Positions 52,028 through 59,938 of a stretch of DNA of 64,000 nt are shown here, one piece after another. The stretch is taken from positions 30,607 to 94,606 of the forward strand of contig JADJXV010000017.1 of NCBI GenBank assembly GCA_016720145.1, written 5' to 3'. Source of the DNA: Ignavibacteria bacterium. Lineage in GTDB: Bacteria > Bacteroidota > Ignavibacteria > Kapaibacteriales > UBA961. A program made the position numbers and the translations under genes. Positions within the stretch are counted from its first letter, which is position 1. Each line of letters starts with the position of its first letter. Under the pieces are notes generated by a model. That model worked only from the letters and a program-made list of their open reading frames with translations, was not told where the DNA came from and did not search any database.

Positions 52028-52327
52028 CTATCGCCGCGGCTTATGTTTGAATAATTGAAGCTTAGCGAATCGATTTTCTTTCCCGTCAATGAGTCGTTTT
52101 ATATTTGCCCGATGAGTATATATTACCAGAAGAGCAATTCCAATGCAGAAAAAAACCATTGTGTGATACCCGGCGATATCTACATGAAGAATATTATAAC
52201 GAACGCACATTGCAGTAGGTATTGAGATCGCAGCGACAATAGAGCCAAGGGAAATATACCCTGACAAAACGACGACTACCAAAAAAACAAGCAAAAGCAA
52301 TTCCCACATCGACCGGTGCAATGGCAA
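52028..52327 (-). CDS. plsY: C-terminal part of frameshifted PlsY
   Basis: The open frame begins at 52327 but genuine PlsY sequence starts near 52290. It contains FLVVVVLSGYISLGSIVAAI (motif 3 region), two further TM segments (MVFFCIGIALLVIYTH) and the family end HRANIKRLIDGKENRF. Together with the upstream part this restores a PlsY of about 230 aa, slightly longer than the usual 200-215. The first ten residues of this frame (MPLHRSMWEL) are out-of-frame reading of the N-terminal part. A terminator follows at 51969-52000. Confidence 0.82.
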   Translation of the reverse strand: MPLHRSMWELLLLVFLVVVVLSGYISLGSIVAAISIPTAMCVRYNILHVDIAGYHTMVFFCIGIALLVIYTHRANIKRLIDGKENRFAKLQLFKHKPRR

Positions 52328-52718
52328 TTAACATGCCTGTAGCAGTGTTAATCCCTTTACCACCACGGAATTGCACAAATGCCGAGAAGACGTGACCCAG
52401 GACTGCGGATACACCGGCGATTAACCGTAGTACGGTAATATCTTCAAAAGGAGTACGATTGACAAATGGCATCGCGCCTGTAAAGAGATGACTGATAACA
52501 GCGACTGCGAGTACACCTTTGAGAATGTCAACTACCTGAACGAAGATTCCCCATTTGACGCCTAATACGCGGAAGGCATTGGTACTGCCCATGTTACCAC
52601 TGCCACGTTCGCGGATGTCAAAACCAAAAAATAATTTGCTAATGATAACGGCCGTAGGTATCGAACCTGCTATATAGCTGAGAGTAATGATAAGGAGGAG
52701 TCGGATAATTGGATCCAT
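52194..52718 (-). CDS. plsY: N-terminal part of frameshifted glycerol-3-phosphate acyltransferase PlsY (whole gene 52028-52718)
   Basis: The genuine PlsY text runs for about 145 residues: LLLIITLSYIAGSIPTAVII, FFGFDIRERGSGNMGSTNAF (motif 1 with GSGN), LRLIAGVSAVLGHVFSAFVQ, FRGGKGINTATGMLIAIAP. After DVGIAF the frame leaves the family (SRRFVRVYFPWLYCRCD) because of one extra base in the T4 or T7 run on the minus strand (plus-strand A-runs at 52293-52296 and 52281-52287). Removing one T gives ALLVFLVVVVLSGYISLGS. PlsY transfers acyl groups from acyl-phosphate to glycerol 3-phosphate in the inner membrane and is normally essential unless PlsB is present. Confidence 0.85.
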   Translation of the reverse strand: MDPIIRLLLIITLSYIAGSIPTAVIISKLFFGFDIRERGSGNMGSTNAFRVLGVKWGIFVQVVDILKGVLAVAVISHLFTGAMPFVNRTPFEDITVLRLIAGVSAVLGHVFSAFVQFRGGKGINTATGMLIAIAPVDVGIAFACFFGSRRFVRVYFPWLYCRCDLNTYCNVRSL

Positions 52719-52867
52719 TGTATGCCCTTTCTTGATGTAATTCGAACCGCTGAAGTATCGGCTGTATGCGGCCGTAGATGAAATTCAAACGCAAGATACG
52801 TGTTTTTTTTGAATTGAGTGTGTCACGATAAAGTAATAAGTAAGCGGCTTGGAATGCTACTTCTCAT

Positions 52868-53881
52868 TCAAAAGCGAAATCCTGCACTCAATCGATGTAC
52901 TCCGCCAAGGGTCTTAAAATTGGAATAACTGTAGTCAATCGAGATGCCGAGAGGTTCGGCTATTGGTACAAAAGCACCAGCCCCCAAAGAAAGATTTTCA
53001 TCACCTGCGTTAATCTTCCAGCCCGCTCTTGCTGATACTTCCGCCGGAAAACTCCCGAGGAATTTCGTCCAATACTCAGCTCCAAGACAGTAATTTTCTG
53101 CATTATCATTCGGATGATTGAGCTGCAATGACGTCGTCAGATGATAGGTTTCCTCGTTAATTGGTTCCATCGCAAAACCAATGCGAAAGTTAATCGGCGG
53201 GTCGAACGACTGAAACGACGACTGCGTGCCGCCATTAAAGTCAGGCAACGCGCCCACAGTCGGCACCGAACCCGACGGCGTCATTTTACCGCCAAAATTC
53301 GACACCGCAACGGCAAATCTTGACGTGCCAAGACCTGTTCGGTAATACGTGCCAGCATCGAAGAGCACACCGCCAACTGTTGCTTTCCCAAGGACTTCGT
53401 GAACATAATGAAGAGTAACACCCGCACTGAACTGTTCGGTAAATTGCCGGGCGTATGTCAGCCCCACGTTTACATTTTGCATGCGAAATGTCTCACCAGT
53501 GCCGCGTGGCTGAAACTCCGTCGTCACCGGTATCGAGCCAATTCCTAGGATACTCATGCTTACGCCGAATGAATTCGTTTCGTCGATATGATAAACGCCC
53601 TGTGCTGACTGATGCGTAAGACCGTTCAGCCAGCGAGTATAACCAAAAAGTGCTTGATTGGTCTTGAATTGTGTAATTCCGGCAGGATTCCAATACAGCG
53701 CCGAAGCATCATCGGCGATCGCTACAAATGTTTCGCCCATCCCCGCAGAGCGCGCTCCGACACCGATTTTCAATGCCGCAGCAATCGATATTCCCGTTCT
53801 CTCACCGCCGAACTCAGGAAAGACCTGCGCCGTAGCAAGAGAAGCAGAGAAGATGAAGAGAAGAAGGAGAAGTCGAATCAT
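52868..53881 (-). CDS. PorV/PorQ-family outer-membrane beta-barrel protein
   Basis: 337 aa from the ATG at 53881 (MIRLLLLLFIFSASLATAQ signal peptide); ten residues upstream in the open frame are not needed. The family signature is clear: GVGARSAGMGETFVAIADDA, SALYWNPAGITQF, HQSAQGVYHIDETNSFGVSM. The rest is alternating beta strands ending in GVHRLSAGFRF with the terminal Phe typical of BAM substrates. FadL-like PorV and PorQ shuttle or attach T9SS cargo at the cell surface, which fits the many CTD proteins in the window. PorV and PorQ cannot be separated here. Confidence 0.87.
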   Translation of the reverse strand: MIRLLLLLFIFSASLATAQVFPEFGGERTGISIAAALKIGVGARSAGMGETFVAIADDASALYWNPAGITQFKTNQALFGYTRWLNGLTHQSAQGVYHIDETNSFGVSMSILGIGSIPVTTEFQPRGTGETFRMQNVNVGLTYARQFTEQFSAGVTLHYVHEVLGKATVGGVLFDAGTYYRTGLGTSRFAVAVSNFGGKMTPSGSVPTVGALPDFNGGTQSSFQSFDPPINFRIGFAMEPINEETYHLTTSLQLNHPNDNAENYCLGAEYWTKFLGSFPAEVSARAGWKINAGDENLSLGAGAFVPIAEPLGISIDYSYSNFKTLGGVHRLSAGFRF

Positions 53882-53961
53882 TTGTACTTGAATTATGAAT
53901 GCCACATGCAATTATCACCCGCAAAAATAGAAGATTTTACAGGAAATTTCTCATCACGAAT

Positions 53962-54945
53962 TCATCGCATTGCAATTCCACCCATCGCATGCGCTGCTAT
54001 CAGTGCTGCGAGCTTGGCGGTGCGTCCGTCGATATCATACATCGGATTGACCTCGACAATGTCGATGACGCGAGTAAGCGGATGCTGTCCCGCCATGAGC
54101 GCCGCCCTGCAATATTCATACGCCGTAAATCCCATCGGTGCCGTCGCGCTCACGCCCGGCGCGTACGCCGAGGCAATGGCATCAATATCAAAGGAAATAT
54201 ACGTGCCTTTAGTGCCTGTCGCTGCCTTGTCCAGCGCCGCCGCAAACGCTGCCTCGAATCCCAATTTGCGGATTTCATCATAAAATACAACCTTCCCACC
54301 AGCCGCCTGCACAAACTCACAATGCTGCACCGAAGCAGAAAACGACTGAATGCCGAATTCAACAAACTCTTTCATTGTAAATGATTTATCTTCGAGTAGT
54401 TGGCGGAATCCACTCCCCGAATGCGCAAGCCCGTCAATCAGCGGACGCACATCGGTATGCGCATCAAGATTCACCACGCCAATTTCCTGCACCACATCGC
54501 CAAGCGCCGCGCCATCGGGATAGGCGATATCATGTCCGCCGCCGAGCACGATTGGGAAACCGCCCGCATCGAGAATTGCCCGCACTACCGAACGCAATCG
54601 CAGGTGTATCTCCTCAAGCGAACCGTCCGTGAGAATGTCGCCCGCATCGAATAAGCGTCGCGACGAAAGCGACACAACATGACCATTATCATACAGATAC
54701 GGCGTGAGTTTGTAAAGCGCTTTGCGGATAGCCATCGGCGCATCTTTCGCACCAATGCGACCGCCATTACGAGCTACGCCGATGTCTTGTGGCGCGCCGA
54801 CGAGTACAATGGCCGAGGATAGGTCCGCGAGCGATTTCGGAAATGGCGCTAAGAGGTCGCCGATACGGATATCCTCCGGGTCATGACGCGATGTGAAGAC
54901 GGTTTCGGGAAGTATAGGCGTTAGATGGGGGAAGAGATCGTGCAT
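53962..54945 (-). CDS. Arginase/agmatinase/formimidoylglutamase-family hydrolase
   Basis: 327 aa. Binuclear Mn-site motifs are all present: LGGGHDIAYPDG, VNLDAHTDVRP and ISFDIDAIASAYAPGVSA (SFDxDxxDP-like, with A instead of DP). Additional conserved text: GAPQDIGVARNGGRIGAKDA. Overall length and GGRIGAKDAPMAIRKALYKL favour formimidoylglutamase (HutG-like, histidine degradation) over arginase. No hut gene adjoins it, so the substrate is unresolved. GC content is higher than in the flanking T9SS cargo genes. Confidence 0.85.
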   Translation of the reverse strand: MHDLFPHLTPILPETVFTSRHDPEDIRIGDLLAPFPKSLADLSSAIVLVGAPQDIGVARNGGRIGAKDAPMAIRKALYKLTPYLYDNGHVVSLSSRRLFDAGDILTDGSLEEIHLRLRSVVRAILDAGGFPIVLGGGHDIAYPDGAALGDVVQEIGVVNLDAHTDVRPLIDGLAHSGSGFRQLLEDKSFTMKEFVEFGIQSFSASVQHCEFVQAAGGKVVFYDEIRKLGFEAAFAAALDKAATGTKGTYISFDIDAIASAYAPGVSATAPMGFTAYEYCRAALMAGQHPLTRVIDIVEVNPMYDIDGRTAKLAALIAAHAMGGIAMR

Positions 54946-55040
54946 GTAGTGTTATTCTATTTCCAGGAGGATTAGGGCATTTCGTTAATTAATCATATCA
55001 GCGAAACTACACATATTCCACCTAAAGAGCAAACCCACCT

Positions 55041-55080
55041 TTAGCGTCTCTTGCGCCTCTTGCGCCTTTTGCGTTAAAAA
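55041..55080. repeat. CTTTGCG-type repeat unit
   Basis: TTTAGCGTCTCTTGCGCCTC then TTGCGCCTTTTGCGTTA. Same family as 42299-42412. Confidence 0.65.
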
Positions 55081-55165
55081 CTCCACGGAGTACACACAAT
55101 GGGAGAACCAAATTTTCTTTATCTTTGAAGCATAATCTTTTGATGTTTGATTGTACTGAAATCTC

Positions 55166-58156
55166 ATGGCTCAATTCACCCGCGAACAATACTTGGCGCA
55201 AAGCTTTGACCGCCACCTCGCTGTAACGGCAAGTGCCGGATCCGGCAAGACTTCCGTTCTTGTGCAACGCTATGCACACTTACTTCTCAATAATATCGAT
55301 AGCCGAAAAATTGTAGCAATTACCTTCACCCGCAAAGCTGCCGCCGAAATGACCGCCCGCGTCGCAAAAGAAATCGAAAACCGCCTCGCCCGCGCCACAG
55401 AGCCCAAGGAGATGAGCAAACTCCGCACCATCCGCGAACGCCTGACGAGCGCTAAAATATCGACAATTCATAGTTTTTGCAGTCAGTTACTCCGGGATTT
55501 CCCGATTGAAGCCGTTGTGGCTCCGAACTTTACCGAACTCACGACGAGCGAAGGAATTCGCCTGCGAACCCGTGCCGCGACGAGCGTGTTGGAGGATTGG
55601 CTCGCGCCCGAGCACCCGAGAAGCGAAGAAACGCGCACCCTTTTTCGGACAATCGGACGCAAGAATGTACTCGAATATCTGCGGCTTTTGCTTCGTAATT
55701 CTGAGAATATGATGGCGCTCGAAGCCCTGTATTCTCAAGATGATACTGCAATCCTTGCCTTCAGGGACGAGGCAACCCGCGCGCTCTATATGCCGGCGGT
55801 GCAGTCTGCGATTAGCGCGCTTAATCAGCTTATCCGCTCGATAGACCGCGCTGCGCTCAAGCCCAAGGAAGCCGATGAGGTCGAGGCGGCATTCGTGCAA
55901 CTCGGCGAGCTTGGTTGGCAAACAACGAGGATGCTGTCCGTAGAGCAAATGGGCGAACTCCTGCAGGCGGTGAGTGACATTAAAATTATGTTCTTTACTG
56001 TTTCAGGTCAGTTACGGAGTGATATTCGGAAAATTATCGATCCGGCGAGTGTAGAAGAATGTATCCGGGAATTCGAGTCATCAGCAGAACTCATTGATAA
56101 AAAAGCAATTGAACCGCTTCTGAGGTTTAGTATGGACGAACAAATGCTTCGGCTTGCACGTACGCTCTATGCGATAGCCCGGGAAGCGATGGAGGAAATT
56201 GACCGTGAAAAAAATGACCTCGGAGCGATGGATTTTGATGATTTACAGCTCAAGGCGCGCGTGTTGCTTACGAACGAATCGGTGCGCGAAAAGCTCCGCC
56301 GGAAGATTCGCTATCTGATGATTGATGAATTTCAGGATACGAATCAGCTGCAGTATGATATTGCTAAAGCGCTTGTTTCTGCGGTAAGTGAACAGCAGCC
56401 CGGGGGCGGCGGGGAGTCGACGAATCTATTTATCGTAGGTGACGCAAAACAAAGTATTTACGGTTTTCGCGGCGCAGACGTTCGCGTCTTTGAGCAAGCA
56501 CAACTTGATATTCAATCTGCCAATCGGCGTGACGCTGACTCCGGGAAAATTTCCGGTGAAATTGCCACACCGAACGGAAACATTACCGCCAATTCTCATG
56601 AAACAGTCGGAGATGTCCGGCTTTCGGCGACGTTTCGCCTGCTGCCTGCCGTTGCGGGTTTTGTGAATCTCGTGTGCGGACGGATAATGCCCGCGCAGAC
56701 CGATGGCTTTGATGTGCTGTACGAACCGATGGTATGCGCCCGTCAAACGGGCGTTCTTGTCCCCGCGGCGGGTTCGGTGACGATGCTCTTAGCCCTGAAA
56801 CGATATGCAGATACAGCGGTTGAGGATGCAGAAGACGAACCCGCAGAATTCGAAGAAGATGAGCAAGGCGAGGCAGAGCTTCTTGCACGGCATATTGCGG
56901 CGATGACCTCGCCCGACCATCCGCTCATGGTCTATGAGTCGAACAATCAGCAGCCCGAGGCGCGTCCTGCGCGATTTGGAGATATAGCAGTGCTCGCTCG
57001 TTCGCGGAGTAAATTCGACGCGCTTGGCACTGCTCTCCGCCGGCTTGGAATACCGTTTGTGCTGCATGGAGGACGTGGGTTTTTCTCGACACAGGAGGTG
57101 AGTGACATGCGTTCGTACCTGAGTTTTCTGCATAATACGGAGAATGATCTTGCTCTCGCAGCCGTACTGCGTTCACCGTTTTTCGCCTGTAATGACAGCG
57201 ACTTATACGCAATGAGCACCACACAGGGAGCGACGTTGTGGGATAAAATGAAGAAATTATACGCGAATTCCACACCCGAGAATCCACTATCTTTTGCCCT
57301 TCGCCGGGCGCATGATGTACTCGATGAATTACTCCCGCTCGCGCCGCGCATGCCGATTCCAATGCTTCTGCGATTGCTGCTTGAGCGGAGCGGTTGGCGG
57401 GGGATGATTCTTGACTATGAGCGCGCCGCACAGATGGAGGCGAATATCGAAAAACTCATTGATTATGCACGCGCTTACGAACAAAAAGGTTTTCGGAATC
57501 TCTATGATTTTGTCGAAGAGCTCACCGAACTCGCCAAAAGTGATTCGGACGAAGGCGAAGCGGTCGTCGAGACGGGCACCGACGCCGTCAATCTGATGAC
57601 GATTCACGGTTCGAAAGGGCTCGAATTCCCAATCGTAGCGCTCTATCAGACCAACAGCAGCAACAGCAGAATCGACCCTATGCTCGTGTCGCCGTATGGC
57701 ATTACGTTCCCAATCCCGGAGGATGAACACGATACGGCAGGAGCTGCTTCGCCCTTGCATGCTATGGCGCGGCATCAGAGAAAAACCGCCGAGACGGCCG
57801 AACTTAAGCGCCTGCTCTATGTAGCACTTACCCGCGCGAAAGATCATATTGTCATTACAGGTGCCGTGAAGCAGAATAAAAATCTGAGTATTAGTAAAAT
57901 AACGGGCTTGCTGGAGTTGATTTTTAAAGGAATTGACCGCGAACTCACAGAAATTCCGTTTAATTCCACCGAGCGTATCATTGTGCGGTTGCCGGTGCTT
58001 CGAGCGGATGATACAGGAGTGAAAGTGCAGAGCGAGCAAGACTGCGAACTCCACATCCAAACGCTCGTAAGTGTAGAACAGGCAACACTTGCCGAGCGCA
58101 GAGCCGCCCAAACGTACGCCCACGCTCCTTGTACAACCGCTGCGCACTACGATTGA
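55166..58156 (+). CDS. addA: AddA-like UvrD/Rep helicase-nuclease, frameshifted before its nuclease domain (whole gene 55166-58898)
   Basis: 996 codons, of which about 982 are genuine. Superfamily 1 motifs: Walker A AVTASAGSGKTSVLVQRYAH, Ia ITFTRKAAAEMT, II RYLMIDEFQDTNQLQYDIAK, III LFIVGDAKQSIYGFRGADVR, IV/V NLMTIHGSKGLEFPIVALYQ and VI LLYVALTRAKDHIVITGAV. The frame should change at about 58110-58112, where an AAA run seems to hold one extra base; without it the text reads AQRTPTLLVQPLRTT. With the nuclease part the enzyme is about 1243 aa, normal for AddA. AddAB resects double-strand breaks for recombination. No addB-like gene is in the window. Confidence 0.88.
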   Translation: MAQFTREQYLAQSFDRHLAVTASAGSGKTSVLVQRYAHLLLNNIDSRKIVAITFTRKAAAEMTARVAKEIENRLARATEPKEMSKLRTIRERLTSAKISTIHSFCSQLLRDFPIEAVVAPNFTELTTSEGIRLRTRAATSVLEDWLAPEHPRSEETRTLFRTIGRKNVLEYLRLLLRNSENMMALEALYSQDDTAILAFRDEATRALYMPAVQSAISALNQLIRSIDRAALKPKEADEVEAAFVQLGELGWQTTRMLSVEQMGELLQAVSDIKIMFFTVSGQLRSDIRKIIDPASVEECIREFESSAELIDKKAIEPLLRFSMDEQMLRLARTLYAIAREAMEEIDREKNDLGAMDFDDLQLKARVLLTNESVREKLRRKIRYLMIDEFQDTNQLQYDIAKALVSAVSEQQPGGGGESTNLFIVGDAKQSIYGFRGADVRVFEQAQLDIQSANRRDADSGKISGEIATPNGNITANSHETVGDVRLSATFRLLPAVAGFVNLVCGRIMPAQTDGFDVLYEPMVCARQTGVLVPAAGSVTMLLALKRYADTAVEDAEDEPAEFEEDEQGEAELLARHIAAMTSPDHPLMVYESNNQQPEARPARFGDIAVLARSRSKFDALGTALRRLGIPFVLHGGRGFFSTQEVSDMRSYLSFLHNTENDLALAAVLRSPFFACNDSDLYAMSTTQGATLWDKMKKLYANSTPENPLSFALRRAHDVLDELLPLAPRMPIPMLLRLLLERSGWRGMILDYERAAQMEANIEKLIDYARAYEQKGFRNLYDFVEELTELAKSDSDEGEAVVETGTDAVNLMTIHGSKGLEFPIVALYQTNSSNSRIDPMLVSPYGITFPIPEDEHDTAGAASPLHAMARHQRKTAETAELKRLLYVALTRAKDHIVITGAVKQNKNLSISKITGLLELIFKGIDRELTEIPFNSTERIIVRLPVLRADDTGVKVQSEQDCELHIQTLVSVEQATLAERRAAQTYAHAPCTTAAHYD

Positions 58157-58898
58157 AGACGAGTATTTTTCTGCGTCGCAGATGATGGTATTTGAGGATA
58201 ATCCCAAGGATTTCACGCTGCTCTACCGTCTCGGGCTTGCGAGTGAAAAAACGCCGACGCTCGTTCCGCCCGCTGACGGTTCGCGGAATGACAGCATTTC
58301 CGGCACGCTTCTCGGCACCTACGTCCATGAAGTGCTCAGCCGGCTTGGGAAGTGGCTCACGGCGGATGGAGAAGTAGTCGAATCGGCACTAGATGAAGTA
58401 ATTACAGAAATTCTCGCCACAGCCGAACGCCATACAAATGAAGAAATTACACGTGCCGTGCGCTTGCAGTGTACGAATATCGCCTCGACCGAGCTCGTAA
58501 GAAAATTCGCCGGGAATCTGATCAATTCCAAGCAGGAATATGAGCTGTTACTGCCGATTGGCGTGGACTTTCTCACGGGCGTGCTCGACGTGCTCGTGCA
58601 GAACACAAGGGGAGATTGGGAAATCTGGGATTGGAAGACGAACAAAATCACGCCCGAAAAGGGCATCGATGTTCTTTTTGAGCATTATCGCCTGCAACTC
58701 GAGTGTTATATCTTCTTTGCTGCGCAATTATTTCCGCAGCAGGAGCATTTCACAGCCCGCCTGCTCTTCTCGCGTCTCGCGCATCCGGCAGCGAGCAAAG
58801 AAGAATGGACGCGCACTCTCACCGCAACCCGAAAACAGGCGCAAGATTTTGGAGAAACTATTCTTCGTAGGATTGAACGTATGAAGGAAATTGGGTGA
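58113..58898 (+). CDS. addA: C-terminal PD-(D/E)XK nuclease part of the AddA-like protein
   Basis: 262 codons in the +1 frame. It contains EDEYFSASQMMVFEDNPKDF (the linker where AddA/RecB-type proteins recognise YSASRLxxY), GTLLGTYVHEVLSRLGKWL (His of the nuclease fold) and the catalytic segment LTGVLDVLVQNTRG, DWEIWDWKTNK (GxxDxxV ... DxK). The end YFRLQLECYIFFAAQLF-like helix (HYRLQLECYIFFAAQ) is typical of the family. Without it the helicase would lack DNA cleavage. The apparent start at 58089 is internal to the helicase part and not used. Confidence 0.83.
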   Translation, partial: RTPTLLVQPLRTTIEDEYFSASQMMVFEDNPKDFTLLYRLGLASEKTPTLVPPADGSRNDSISGTLLGTYVHEVLSRLGKWLTADGEVVESALDEVITEILATAERHTNEEITRAVRLQCTNIASTELVRKFAGNLINSKQEYELLLPIGVDFLTGVLDVLVQNTRGDWEIWDWKTNKITPEKGIDVLFEHYRLQLECYIFFAAQLFPQQEHFTARLLFSRLAHPAASKEEWTRTLTATRKQAQDFGETILRRIERMKEIG

Positions 58899-58936
58899 GG
58901 TGGTGAAATGTGTCGCGGACATATTGGCGAATTGTA

Positions 58937-58993
58937 GGGGCGAATCGCATTCGCCCAGCGCCGTGCAGGGCAGGGGGAATGCAATTCGCCCCT
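58937..58993. repeat. Convergent pair of GGGGCGAAT palindromes
   Basis: GGGGCGAATCGCATTCGCCC at 58937-58956 faces an inverted GGGGGAATGCAATTCGCCCC at 58973-58992, separated by 16 nt. Same composite as 46496-46554. It lies in the gap between the addA-like gene and the LON-domain gene. Confidence 0.75.
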
Positions 58994-59075
58994 ACATATT
59001 TCATAGATAATTTACGTAAAATAAGATCGGGGTTTTTACTCCAATGGACTCGCGTTGATTTTCTGCACTCACTCC

Positions 59076-59717
59076 CTACCACTTCCCCGGCTTCGGCGGC
59101 ATATACCCATCACCGGAAATCACGGAACGGATCTTTTCCTGCTGTTCCATCTTGGGGAGAATATCGTCTAAGTGATTGTTAAGAAAGAGGAGTCGGGCGT
59201 TTTCCGAACGCATCTCGAGGATATCTTGCTTTTGGCGGAGGGAGAGTCCTGACTTTTGGGCCACGAAAAATGACGGCTGCTTCATCGTCATTGCCTGCGC
59301 CCCGGCGAAGGTATTACTGCGGTCGGGAAAGACAATTTCGACGACCCGATTATACTTTTCGATGCAACTCCATAATGCTTCGCTGTCCATCACTTCTTCT
59401 ACATCCTCAAAATACTCAACCGAACCCACAAAATAGCTCGCATTCCCTTCGGTGAAATTCTGGAGATGATAGCGTTTTTCGCCCGTGACTATTACGTCAA
59501 ATCTTCCGTCGGGGTAGCGCTGCACGACATCGCGCACCCGTGCTGAACACCCAATTTCAAACAACTTAGACGATTCGACAAGATTAATGCCGAAGCTTGA
59601 TTGCTTCTCGATAGCCGTATTGAGCAGATTGCGGTAGCGCGGCTCGAAAATATGAAGCGGCAGCGACGCAGACGGGAAAAGCACCACGCCGAGAGGGAAG
59701 AGTCCGATGGATTCCAC
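59076..59717 (-). CDS. LON substrate-binding (N-terminal) domain protein
   Basis: 213 aa. Text typical of the PUA-like LON N-terminal domain: GLFPLGVVLFPSASLPLHIF, EPRYRNLLNTAIEKQSSFGI, GCSARVRDVVQRYPDGRFDV and IVTGEKRYHL. Neither the AAA+ module nor the Ser-Lys protease module of full Lon is present. Stand-alone LON-domain proteins are widespread and probably bind protein substrates; their role is not established. The upstream 221-nt gap holds a CTTTGCG repeat (59832-59862) and element E4, and no gene. Confidence 0.88.
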   Translation of the reverse strand: MESIGLFPLGVVLFPSASLPLHIFEPRYRNLLNTAIEKQSSFGINLVESSKLFEIGCSARVRDVVQRYPDGRFDVIVTGEKRYHLQNFTEGNASYFVGSVEYFEDVEEVMDSEALWSCIEKYNRVVEIVFPDRSNTFAGAQAMTMKQPSFFVAQKSGLSLRQKQDILEMRSENARLLFLNNHLDDILPKMEQQEKIRSVISGDGYMPPKPGKW

Positions 59718-59831
59718 GTAGAGGTACCCAAGTATAGTCAGGAAATAAGGAATTATCCAGCAAATTTACAGAAAAAATGTGACCGTGGACAGTGTTGGTG
59801 TGGTGAATAACAAGTTACCCTTCACTGCATC

Positions 59832-59862
59832 CGTTTGCGCCGCTAGCGTCTTTTGCGATAAA
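59832..59862. repeat. CTTTGCG-type repeat unit
   Basis: CGTTTGCGCCGCTAGCGTCT then TTTGCGATAAAAA. A diverged member of the family at 42299-42412. Confidence 0.55.
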
Positions 59863-59867
59863 AAATC

Positions 59868-59937
59868 TTCGGAAGGTATGGACGGCAATGGGTGCCCGCA
59901 GGCGAGTTGTGGAACGTGCAGAAGGGGAACCCAAAAA
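59868..59937 (+). repeat. Interspersed GGACGGC element, copy E4
   Basis: GGACGGCAATGGGTGCCCGC, then AGGCGAG, then TGGAACGTGCAGAAGG. It lies 2 nt from the 3' end of queA (minus strand). Confidence 0.7.
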
Positions 59938-59938
59938 A

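Noticed and set aside
57329..58216. 295-codon minus-strand frame within the addA-like gene
   Set aside because: Antisense to helicase motifs V and VI; no recognisable domain and no start context.
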